A stretch of DNA of 64,000 nucleotides, taken from assembly GCA_030549775.1 (NCBI GenBank), contig CM060175.1, positions 44,276,415-44,340,414 on the forward strand, in the 5' to 3' direction. Under the pieces are notes generated by a model, which was not told the origin of the DNA, ran no database searches, and was given only the letters and a program-made list of their open reading frames with translations. Each line of letters starts with the position of its first letter. The stretch's first letter is position 1. This document shows positions 1-9,196 of the stretch, in pieces. Source of the DNA: Tamarix chinensis. Its lineage: Eukaryota > Streptophyta > Magnoliopsida > Caryophyllales > Tamaricaceae. A program made the position numbers and the translations under genes.

Positions 1-80
1 GCCTAGAACGATACCCTATTTACCAGTGCTACAATTGACAACAAGAGGGTTTAAATTGCGTGTCGGCTACGGTCACACCA
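1..80 (+). mobile_element. 3' end of an Athila-type LTR (partial)
   Basis: The first 80 bases end in ...CACACCA, followed by a 6-base ATTTTT spacer and a tRNA primer site. The complete Athila element further on has the same arrangement (LTR ending in CA, AT-rich 6-base spacer, primer site). I infer that the window opens inside the last part of a 5' LTR; the rest lies outside. No copy of these 80 bases is evident around 3.5-4.3 kb, where the 3' LTR should be. Confidence 0.75.
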
Positions 81-86
81 ATTTTT

Positions 87-104
87 TGGCGCCATTGCCG
101 GGGA
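87..104 (+). other. Primer binding site, tRNA-Asp type
   Basis: The sequence TGGCGCCATTGCCGGGGA is complementary to the 3' end of plant tRNA-Asp except for one base. This primer is characteristic of Athila-type Ty3/gypsy elements. It lies directly downstream of the LTR end and would prime minus-strand DNA synthesis. Confidence 0.85.
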
Positions 105-263
105 TTGGTAACTTCACCTTTATTTTGCTAGTATTTTTAGTGTGTTTCCATTTTTAGTGTTTTTGTATTTTTTTTCTTTTATTTTTGTTTTAGATTTTCT
201 TAAGATGTTTGGTGTGTTTTATTTTGATATTACCCTTTTCCTTTGAAGTGTTAGTGTTTTCAG

Positions 264-1568
264 GTGACTATGAGAGGATCCTTTGGTTATGGACAACTTT
301 GCTCGAATCTTAATGTAAGAGTAAATGAGGTAAGTATGAGTAGTCTTGAAGATAAACTTAAAAAACTTACTACTCTTGTTTTGCAGGTTGCTAAAGCTAC
401 TGTAGTTGTTAATACAAGTGAAGTGTGTCATACGCAAGGAAATCCATATGCTTACCATGAACAAGCTATGAGAGGAGGAGGATGGACACAACCTAATGCT
501 CAATCTTTCAATGGTTTTGAAGGACATGATCCCTATACAAGCACATACTATTCGGGAATGAGGCATCAACCCAACTTTGGATGGGAAATGAATGATCAGT
601 ATCAAGTGCCATATCAAGACCCTTACACGCGCGAATATGAAGCTTCAAAATATTATCAATATCCTCAACCAGAATCTTCTCCAGTTTCAAAACCATCAAG
701 TTCAGAAAAAATGGATAAGCTTCTTGAAGAACTGATAAATGATCAAAACCAGTTGGCAGAAAGCCTAAATCAACTGATGCAAAATCAGATTAGACAAAAT
801 GAAAGCGTGTCAGTGCTAGAGGAGAAAATGGGGTATATGGTCAACTTGATGAATCAATTACAAGCACAAGAAGAGCTCTCTAGTACTTCAATTCCAAATT
901 CAAGTGAGAGTTATGAGTATGATGATGCTATATCTGAATGTAAGGATGAGCTAGTTGAGGAGGTTCCCATGGAGAACATTGAAAATCAAGATCAAGTGGA
1001 AGAAGAGCTTGTAAAAGTAGAAGAAGAATCTCATCAAAATGAGGATCAAGTGAACAAAGAGAAGTATATGGATGACAAAACTATCACTTTCAACTACCAT
1101 ATACCATCTTTGAACATTTATTCCCCACTTTTTCTTGGAGATGACCATGAGACACAAGGTAAGCCTTTGAACCACGTTGATTTTATTTATGCTGACCACA
1201 CTCCTTGTTTTCCCTCTTTTAGCAGGTTATATGGATCCACGAGTGAAGAGAGTAATCAAATCACCTTGGATACATTTAATAAGAAGCGTGATGCTCCAAA
1301 GGAGAGGTTATGTTGGAAGGACGTGTTTAAAGATTTTAAGATAGGAAAATATGTTCCTTCGATAGAGAGATTACCGTACATGGACATTGGGCAAACCATT
1401 CTCTCTTTACACACGAGCTTAAATTCCATGCTAGGTAAGTTACGTTCTTGCTGGATCAAATCTTTCATTAAATCTAAAATTTTATCTTTTTCTTCCTTGC
1501 AGGATAAAGATGATAATCATGAGGAAGGATTTGGTGAAGCAGCTCTGAAGTGGACGTATCCACCTTGA
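264..1568 (+). CDS. Gag-like ORF of a gag-only Athila-type element
   Basis: A 434-residue uninterrupted frame about 160 bases downstream of the tRNA-Asp primer site. It resembles the C-terminal half of Athila Gag, not the conserved Retrotrans_gag domain. Residues around 75-105 carry a DPY..TYY.G..HQPNFGW segment, the counterpart of NNPGWKDHPNLRY in the complete element at 26.4 kb. A proline/serine-rich stretch follows, then a Gln/Leu-rich likely coiled coil (about 145-205, ending in LQAQEE) and a strongly acidic stretch (about 215-265). The last 150 residues match nothing I know. No CCHC knuckle, protease or polymerase is present, so this is a non-autonomous element that would depend on proteins supplied by others. 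The intact frame contrasts with the heavily mutated gag-pol of the full-length relative. Three good splice donor/acceptor pairs lie inside the frame, so the mature product may differ. The first ATG was taken; an ATG at 336 is also possible. Confidence 0.7.
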   Translation: MTMRGSFGYGQLCSNLNVRVNEVSMSSLEDKLKKLTTLVLQVAKATVVVNTSEVCHTQGNPYAYHEQAMRGGGWTQPNAQSFNGFEGHDPYTSTYYSGMRHQPNFGWEMNDQYQVPYQDPYTREYEASKYYQYPQPESSPVSKPSSSEKMDKLLEELINDQNQLAESLNQLMQNQIRQNESVSVLEEKMGYMVNLMNQLQAQEELSSTSIPNSSESYEYDDAISECKDELVEEVPMENIENQDQVEEELVKVEEESHQNEDQVNKEKYMDDKTITFNYHIPSLNIYSPLFLGDDHETQGKPLNHVDFIYADHTPCFPSFSRLYGSTSEESNQITLDTFNKKRDAPKERLCWKDVFKDFKIGKYVPSIERLPYMDIGQTILSLHTSLNSMLGKLRSCWIKSFIKSKILSFSSLQDKDDNHEEGFGEAALKWTYPP

Positions 1569-3490
1569 ACGAGAAAAATCGAGATCATGTCAGGCTGAAG
1601 ACATAAACACAAGCGCTACTTGGGAGGCAACCCAATGTGATAAGGGATTTTTCTATCCTTTAGTTATTTATTTATTTATTTTATTTCCTCCATACATTAC
1701 ATTTCATGTTTCCTTAGTCGTTTACACATTGAGGACAATGTGTGATTTAAGTGTGGGGGTGCGTGTGTTTTATGTATGTGAAAAAAAAATGAAAAAAAAA
1801 ATTGTTTAGATTTTGATTAGAGTGTTTAGTGTTTTTAGAATCGTAGGAACCCTTAATTAGTCAATGAGGAGTATATCTTTGAAATCTAACAAAAGATGAT
1901 CATGAAATTGAGATAAAGTAAGTGGAAATTTTTGTGTTATTTTCGATATAGGGAACACATATCTACGTGTCTAAATGTGAATGGAGAAAGAATATGTATG
2001 ATTTTCTAACCACCGACATGGCATGTTGAGATTCATCACATTCCTCAATGAGCTTTTAAACCATATATACCTTCTTTTTTCTGAGTGAACTTAGAAAAAA
2101 TCATCTATTTTTCTTGGCTTCAAATTTTTTTTTGTAAACCTCATATATGTTTAACTGCTTTGATCAAATTATTTGCCATAGATCATGTAATGGACTATAG
2201 AGATTACTAGAACTTACTCTTGTACTAGTCGAAGCTTATAGTCAAAATATGCTCTGATTGAGAAAATGATAAAGGCAGCTTAGAAATTTTCCATCACATG
2301 ACCAAAGAGCTTAACCTAATTTTTTTATCCATGATATACATCCTATAGAAACCCTTTTGAGCCTATACATGGAACATACATATTTTTTTCATTACCTAAA
2401 TTAAATAACCTTCGGGCCTTAATGTCCTTACCTTTGCTTAAAGCTAGTGGAAGGAAATCAAATCGTTATGGATATAAAGAGTGGTTGTGTATGTGAAAGA
2501 AATATATGTATTTATGCTAAGAAAGGGGATTGGTTATTCTTGGTGGAAAAAAAATAAAAGAAAAAAAATTAAAAATTGTCAAAAAAAAATGAAAAAAAAA
2601 ATTTTAGGATATAAGGAAGAGAGGGAGTTATGGAGAAGATGTTGAGAAAGTTCTATTCATGTTTTAATTTGGTGTTAAGTTGGAGATATGTATCATTAAT
2701 CATTGATGTGGAGTTATGCTTATATTTCATCTAATTATTAGATTCCACTAGCTCTTGATCTTTTTAGCACCACACTCCTAAAATACTCCATACCTTTCTT
2801 TACCTTAAAACCCATTACAACCAATAAGTAAGTCCTATTTGATTCTTAAGATGAGCAGCCTTTGATCTGATGGAGATTATTCACAAGAGTTAAGCATATG
2901 GTTCGGTCCATTTGGCAAGTATTTGATATCTTTCATGAGGTTTCATCCACAAGAACATGAGCCTTCTTTATTTATATATGTGAGTCGTTTGTTATCTTCA
3001 TTATCTTATCTCACATACATGAGTGTTTCTATATATTTGTAGCCATGAATCTAAGAGAGAGAAAAAATATAGAGGGTATCCATAGTGAGGATGGATCTTG
3101 ATGTGACTAAGGCGTGGTAGATTTTCATCCATAATCTTGATCTATTTATACCTGTTATGTTTATGTGTGAACCATATGTTGAAATTGATTCTTTAAATCT
3201 CCCAATGCCGAATCTTGATTGATTGCTAATCTTGAAGATTGAAAGTAAAAGATTCTGAGACAAAAATAGTTAAGGGTGTTAGGTTTGATTTTATTTTATT
3301 TGTGTGTGATTTTGTGGGTATATCATCTACGAAACCCTCACGAGACCTTAATCGTCCTCGATGGGTGACCTAGGGGTTTAAAGGGCTTGTTGCACATGCT
3401 AAGTGTAATCGTGAGACCTACGAAAGTGGCTAGTTAATTTAATTTTATTTATTTAGAGTAATAACTTGCTTGAGGACAAGCAAGAAGCTA
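1569..3490 (+). other. 3' noncoding region of the gag-only Athila-type element
   Basis: There is no credible ORF over about 1.9 kb of AT-rich DNA. Landmarks are a CTTGGGAGGCAACCCA motif at about 1619-1634, a GAGGACAATG...AAGTGTGGGGGT block at about 1732-1762, a segment at about 2805-2850 with ACCTTAAAACCCATTACAACC, and GCTTGAGGACAAGCAA just before the polypurine tract. The same landmarks in the same order occur in the complete Athila element between its env-like ORF and 3' LTR (33.1-34.5 kb), so this is element sequence and not host intergenic DNA. Confidence 0.7.
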
Positions 3491-3504
3491 AGTGTGGGGG
3501 TGAG
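3491..3504 (+). other. Polypurine tract
   Basis: AGTGTGGGGGTGAG lies immediately before a TGTTGG LTR start and after the GCTTGAGGACAAGCAA motif. This is the position and composition expected for the plus-strand primer of an Athila-type element. Confidence 0.75.
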
Positions 3505-3620
3505 TGTTGGAGTGGTATTTGACGACTGAGGGGAGGCTAAGGCAACAACAGAAGAGAGGAGAAGAGGTGAAAAAGGTATTGGTGCAAGGGGGTCAAATGC
3601 AAGAAGGAGAGAAAAGGGAG
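3505..3620 (+). mobile_element. Start of the 3' LTR of the gag-only element (truncated)
   Basis: TGTTGGAGTGG follows the polypurine tract directly and is the expected LTR start. The expected end (like bases 1-80) was not found before unrelated sequence begins, so the LTR is truncated or interrupted. The right boundary is a guess at where composition becomes strongly purine-rich. Confidence 0.5.
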
Positions 3621-4330
3621 GGGTAGGTCGTAGGCTTGTTGGTGCTAGCGGCTCAGTGTAGTGTAGAGAGGTTGTAGGGTGTAGGAGGAGGGTGGTGTGG
3701 TGGCTGGTTGGGTGGTGGAGGAGGTGAAGGGGAGCTACAGATTAGGTGAAAGAAAATTAGGGGAGGAGGAAAGAAAAAGAAGAGATAATTGGCAGGGAAA
3801 GGGAGGGATTGAGGGAGATGTGAGGTAGAAAGGAGGGGTAAAGAAGAAGAAGAAGAAGAAAAACAAGAGGAGAAGAGAGGGAGGAGGTATGCGAGGTAGG
3901 TGGTGTAGGGGGCGGCTGCTGTTGCTTGTCGGGCATGGTAGGTGACAAGGAAAAAAGGGGGTGCAAGCATGTGAGGAAGGAGGGGGACAAGGGTTTGCTG
4001 GGATAAAAATGGAAAGGAAGGATGGCAGGGGAGGGTGGTGCAAAAGTCGGTCGGTGATGGGTGGCCTAGGTAGGGGTATAGGAAATTGGGGAAAAAGACA
4101 TGTGAAGGGGGTTAGAGGGAAGAAGAAGAAAAGGAAGAGGACCACATGGGGAAGGGGGAAGAGCCGATTAGCCTGCGTAGGAGAAAGAAAGGAAGAGAGG
4201 AGGGGGAAGATGAGCTGGCCTAAGGAGGAGAGGAGGGAAAGAAATAAGAAGACAAGGACATGGGCTTGGGCTAGCTCGGTGGGAGAAGGAAGAAATAAAA
4301 GGCTTGGAAAGGGGGCCATTTAGGGGTCGC
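3621..4330 (-). mobile_element. Purine-rich tract, probable antisense LTR fragment
   Basis: About 700 bases of almost pure G/A sequence on the plus strand. Its reverse complement has the C/T-rich composition, TTTCTTCTTCC runs and scattered CCGATTAGCC-like words seen in the pyrimidine-rich parts of the long LTRs at 14.5, 39.0 and 43.8 kb. I interpret it as a minus-strand fragment of that family. The reading frames crossing it are low-complexity and have no protein-like composition. Confidence 0.4.
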
Positions 4331-4373
4331 AAAAACTTTAGCTCGCATCTCTGCTAATTTCCACTAGGCTGGT

Positions 4374-4838
4374 ATGCATCGTGATGTCAAGGATTATGTG
4401 GATCGATGCGCTGTATGTAAAATGGTTAAACCGGAGTTCGGTAGCCCAAGGGACTTCTACAACCTCTTCCAGTACCTGTCCGAATCTGGGAGGATGTTGC
4501 AACTGACTTTATTACTGGGCTGCCTCCATCGGGTGGGAAAGAAACCATTTGGGTCATCGTTGATAGGTTATCAAAATATGCCCACTTTTGCGCAGTTCCG
4601 GCTCGAATTACGGCGGCTAAGCTTAGCGAACAATTTATTCAAGAGGTAGTGAGGCTCCATGGGTACCTAAGGTCAATTGTTTCTGATCGGGATCCGTTAT
4701 TCACGAGCCATTTCTGGCAGGAGATGTGTCGGCTGTAGGGTACTAAATTAAAAATGAGCAGCGCCTACCATCCCCAAACGGATGGGCAGAGTGAAGTCTT
4801 GAATCGCTGCTTGGAGACCTACCTGCGTGCCTATGCCA
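4374..4838 (+). pseudogene. Chromovirus-type integrase fragment (broken)
   Basis: A piece of a Ty3/gypsy integrase, which inserts element DNA into the genome. It starts in the zinc-binding region (CAVCK, the CC pair of HHCC). It runs through the catalytic core: TDFITGLP supplies the first Asp, SDRDPLF the second, and [13 protein letters not shown] the Glu. It stops after LETYLRAYA. The wording ([32 protein letters not shown]) is that of plant chromoviruses; Reina or Galadriel-like is my best guess. A frameshift lies at about 4,447-4,450 and an in-frame TAG at 4,736-4,738. No reverse transcriptase precedes it and no chromodomain follows; the sequence switches abruptly to a host-gene fragment at about 4,840. 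Confidence 0.85.
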
Positions 4839-4845
4839 GTCTGCC

Positions 4846-5268
4846 AGCTCTCATGTTTAACAGATAATCCTGAAGAAAGGTGACCGCATTGAACACTACA
4901 GGTTCTTGAAAATTTGATCTGCCACCGTTGAATAAAGCTGACAGATCGAGGGGATTTGCGCCTCTTCGGCCGGCGGAATCAGAGGATGAGGTGGAGAATA
5001 AGAGGGGAAAGTCGCCTCTGAAAATAGAGGAGAAAGGAGGGATGTCATCAGTAGAGGAGGCAGAAGAAAAGAATGGACTCGACACGGGATTAGGGCTAGC
5101 GTTCTCAACTTCTTCAAGGAATCCACCGTTCCAAATTGGACAAGCGATTTCGGAAGATGCTGAGCTTAGAATGGTAACCGTACGATCGCATTGGTAACAG
5201 AAGTAATACTGATGGGAGGTTACTCCACCGCCAGTTTCAACGCCGTCGGAGTCTCCGCCGAGCGACAT
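4846..5268 (-). pseudogene. N-terminal fragment of a RING1-like E3 ubiquitin ligase gene
   Basis: Read on the minus strand from an ATG at 5,268, about 140 residues match the start of plant RING1-like/RDUF-type E3 ubiquitin ligases. These begin with a zinc-ribbon (zinc_ribbon_9 type) and end with a RING-H2 finger that recruits E2 enzymes. Residues about 21-30 read YYFCYQCDRT; a further segment reads IACPIWNGGFLEE. In the family the second zinc pair is CPxC; here the last Cys is Trp, so the ribbon is damaged. An acidic, Ser/Pro-rich linker follows, and then [12 protein letters not shown], the region just before the substrate/linker part. The gene is cut there: the RING domain is missing and integrase sequence abuts. 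Base composition is less AT-rich than the surroundings. It is either a captured gene fragment or the remnant of a resident gene cut by transposons. Confidence 0.8.
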
Positions 5269-5503
5269 TTCTAGAAAATGTAAAGTTCTTATAACGGAGA
5301 CGAATTATTTCACTAAACATCAAGGGGCAGAAAGAGAAAAGGCGAGGGAGATATGAAAGAATTGTCAGCAGAGGAACGACGAAGGAGGTGATGTTGCACT
5401 GCACCTGGTTATTGACGACTGATGGAGCTCGAATCCAGGTCCATCGAGTTACCTTATTAGAATTTAGAATTAAGTTATGAGTTGTCGTGTAAATATTTCA
5501 TTA
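5269..5503 (-). other. Upstream flank of the RING1-like fragment
   Basis: These 235 bases precede the ATG of the RING1-like fragment on the minus strand. They have the moderate GC content of a plant 5' UTR, with a pyrimidine-rich stretch on the minus strand (complement of 5,325-5,350). No TATA box is clear. The hAT element interrupts what follows. Confidence 0.35.
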
Positions 5504-5511
5504 CTAATGCC

Positions 5512-6455
5512 TAGAGCTGGCAAAAGTTGACCCGACCCGAAAAATCCGACGAATACCGACTCGATCCGTCCGAAACTCGATTCGATTTTATCCGAGTAAT
5601 AAAAAGCCCGAAACCTATCAGACCCGATCCGATACATATCCGATATCCGATACAACCTGAGAAATCATAAGCCCGAAATAAACCCGAACCGACCCGCTAT
5701 TCACCCGAAACCCGATATAACCCGAAAAACTATAAATTCGAAATGACCCGACCCGATCCATTATTTATCCGAAATCTTATATTATTTGAAAAATTATAAA
5801 CCTATAAAGATTCAACTTGGTACTACCCAAAAATTAACATTAACACATAACTCAAAATTTTTTAAACTTCATAAAACATGAAATAATGTAGATGTGCAAC
5901 TAATCCATACTAGCACTTACATCAAAATCTAGAAACAATATACTTTCATAAAATTTATATCACTTATGTATATACAAATACAATATCCATTGATACCAAT
6001 AGAAATAAAAGTAGATAAAAAAAAACGCTACTATGCCATTTAAATATTAGTTCACTTCCATTATTCCATTTAGTACCATAAGATAATAACAATGCAGCCT
6101 TGAACACTATATGTTAGTATCTATATGGCCATACCTTATAATATAGCACCTACAACATCATAGGAAAGTAGGAAAAATTTGGAGTGAGAATGTTAGTTAT
6201 TCATTATAAAAATTAAAGATTAATATTTTTTATTACATCAACAGTGTTAAATAGTAAGAAGTCAATATTAGTTGGTATTTTGTCAATAATAGTCATTATT
6301 ACTTATTTTATCTAATTTTTATCTTATTTAGCTTGATATGATCTAATCAAAATATATAATAAAAAAACTAATATGTTGTTATTATTATTTTTTCTATAAT
6401 TGATATTCATTGATTACTATTATTATTGTTATCATTATTTTTGTATTACTATTAC

Positions 6456-6502
<47 letters not shown>

Positions 6503-7259
6503 TTATTAAAATTATGTTGATATGATGTGATCAATCTCTTTTAAAAATAATATGAGAAGTACAACCTTAGAAGTCTTCATTTGTTATCAATTATCAATGA
6601 CTATTATAAGTTAATATCATGTAAGGAGCGTATAAGATATAAATATAATATAAACTTAAAATAATACTAGAACTCAATATGACCAAGCTAATAATGGAGT
6701 TTAATTATAAGTTATACCTTAACATAAAAAGAAAAGTGATACGATTTGAAAACATTTAAATTTGAAATGTCAGATACATCTCCAAAGATAAAATAATGAC
6801 AAAAAATTCTAAGGCCCCAAAACAATTAATATAATAATTCACTTTTAATTGAATAAGATAAATTAAAATAAATGATCTCAAAATAAATAACTTTTAATAA
6901 TATCTTGGAATAAAAAGAAAGAAAGAAAATGACACAAGTATGGCTCAAATATGAAATAACCTAAATCCAATCTAAATTTGACCCGAAAATATAATAATTC
7001 AAACTCAACCAAGCCCGATCCGAACCTGAACCGAAATTAGAACAACCCAAATTTACCCGAATTCGAGTCCATCCGATCTCAACCAGACCCGACCCGAGAG
7101 CTTAGAATGACCCGAGATTATCCGATACTGAGTTGATCCGAATCAAACCCGACCCAACCCAACCCGACAAAATGATCCGAAATTAGCCGAAACCGATATG
7201 ACCCGATTATCATGTTACCCGATCCGATAATGACCCGACCCGTCCGATTGCCAGCTCTA
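5512..7259. mobile_element. Non-autonomous hAT transposon with perfect TIRs and 8-bp TSD
   Basis: The element starts TAGAGCTGGCAA and ends TTGCCAGCTCTA, a perfect 12-bp terminal inverted repeat of hAT type. It is flanked by CTAATGCC at 5,504-5,511 and at 7,260-7,267, a perfect 8-bp target duplication, which is the hAT hallmark. About 230-300 bp at each end is packed with degenerate GACCCGACCCG / CCGATATGACCCGA motifs. These run in the same orientation at both ends, so they are direct and not inverted; they could be transposase-binding sites. The 1.1-kb middle is very AT-rich and has no reading frame resembling a transposase, so movement would need an enzyme supplied elsewhere. The intact TSD and TIRs suggest a fairly recent insertion. 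Confidence 0.9.
6440..6500. repeat. (ATT)n microsatellite inside the hAT element
   Basis: A run of about 18 ATT units with few interruptions, in the AT-rich core of the hAT element. Confidence 0.9.
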
Positions 7260-7267
7260 CTAATGCC

Positions 7268-9196
7268 CTTTGGTTTTGAGCAAGGAGATGAATTAATTAT
7301 TTTATTTTAATTGGAGATTAATTTTATTAATTTCAATAAATTAAATCATAATTAAAGCTTATATCTTATCTATTCTAATTAATTTTATTTTTGTTAATTT
7401 TTTATTTCGGAAGTAACAGAAGTAAATATTAATATATAAGTAATATTTTAACTTGATAGGACAAAAATACTTTTAATTTATAACAATTGAATCAACATTC
7501 TCTTTTTGTCTATTTTCTCCCATAATGTGTCTCGTTCTTTATTTGTTTTACTTTTTTTTAACCTTAATTCACCTCAATTCAAACAAATTTTTTAAAACTA
7601 GGGTTATGAAGGAGTCGAACCGAGACGAAACTCCTAAGCTGAGGTCGGCTCGTTTAACTAAATGAGCCTAAAATAAGGTTTGGGTTCGGCTCGTTTAACT
7701 AAACAAACGAGCACAATCAAGCTTTTAACAAGACGAGCATAGCCGAGATTTTTCAAACTCGGGCTCGGCTCATTTAACTAAACGAACGAGGCGAACCGAG
7801 CTTTTAACAAGCCAAATACCGAACTAACTTAGCTCATTTACAACACGATTTAAAACATTCACTCTGATTTACTCATGTTAGGTTAATATCATTCAAACAA
7901 CATTTTAAAACATTTACCTCGATGCACCTCCATTCCCTTCACCTAAATTAATTTTTAATGTTTATCGTTACCTCGATTCACCATGATCCAAAGAGACCAT
8001 AAATGGAAAACAATATTGCCGAAAATATCGAATGTATTCTTATTATTTATTCACGGTTTGATTTACAATAAATAGTAGCTAACGAAGGTTAACAAATTAA
8101 TTCATCCTATTCAGAGATGAATTTTATTAATTTTAATTAGATAAATAAATATTAAAGTTTGACTTTCATTTACTTCAATTAATTCTATTTTTATTGACTT
8201 TCAATTTTCATAGTAACAAAGGTGAATGTAAAAATATAAATGAATGTTATACATTCACCTTAATCCAATTGAAATTATTAAAATATTTATTTCGATTCAT
8301 CTTAGTTGATTTAATATTATACAAATAATATTTTAAAATGGTCACCATGTTTTACCTCTATTCACTTTAATTAGATTAATTTTTAATATCCACTCTCTTT
8401 TCGATTTACCTCAATTCCAATGGGTCACTAGTCATAGAATGCTAACTTGGTTGCTACTTTTACTATTTTTTAGCATGAAAGTTATGCAACACATGAAAAC
8501 CTTCATATAAATCTCATGCTAGACATAACTACATGTGGCAAAATCTAATGCCAAACAAGACTAGATGTGAGAAAAACTTAGGTAGCATAAGGTTGGGTGC
8601 AAAAGAAGGTGACACAACGTAAGGCTAGGTTACAAGAATACAACCTTTGTTTAAAGTTCAATGCACGGTAATTTTTTAGTTGTAGATGACAATTATAAGT
8701 CAAAACTATCATTTTATACAAAATAGAATATTTTTGTTAAAAAAAATACGGTATAGATCACGATTTTTACTTATAATCATTTTCTATGCCTATCAAGATT
8801 TTTTTCTGTATTCAACTTTTTTACTTATAAAAAAGTGGGACTCCCTTTAACCTTATCATTTGTACAAACTCATAGAGAGATGTTGTGTGAGCTAGTTATT
8901 TCCCTTTTTTTTTCTACCATTATTACTTTTTCCACCTCAACCTTATTCCTCTCCACAAGTCAATGCCAAAGCCACCGCTAACCTTTCCTTTTTTTTATTT
9001 TTCTTTATTATTTGTCATCATTATTTCCTTAGATATTTGGATTTTTCATCTTCTACATTGTTGGCATGACATATATAATCTATTCGTACCATATTTTAAC
9101 TAATTAGGATATCATTGTGATTCTTCATTTGTGTTCAAACAAATCAATTGGTGATAGATTAGTCAACTGGTTTTAACTAACCAATTGATGGGTTTA
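7268..9196. other. AT-rich intergenic DNA with decayed repeats
   Basis: No gene seen in about 1.9 kb. An imperfect duplication is visible: the stretch at about 7,278-7,440 (GATGAATTAAT...TTTATTAATTT...AAGTAACAGAAGTAAAT) is recognisably repeated at about 8,110-8,250 (GATGAATTTTATTAATTTT...AGTAACAAAGGTGAAT). CCTCGATTCACC-like words recur between them. At 9,135-9,195 there are CAATTGGT / GTCAACTGGTT words like those in other LTR 5' parts of this window. I see no coding potential. Confidence 0.55.
7610..7815. repeat. Degenerate GCTCGTTTAACTAAACGAGC-type repeat block
   Basis: Three copies of GGCTCGTTTAACTAAA or GGCTCATTTAACTAAA occur in about 200 bases, each near AACGAGC/AAGCTTTTAACAAG words. Blocks of this kind are common in plant non-autonomous DNA transposon ends, but I find no terminal inverted repeats or target duplication here, so the parent element is unknown. 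Confidence 0.55.

Noticed and set aside
3653..4323. Long open frames on both strands in the purine-rich tract
   Set aside because: They exist because G/A-rich DNA has few stops in some frames; the peptides are Ser/Pro/Leu/Phe or Lys/Arg/Gly runs without domain-like sequence.
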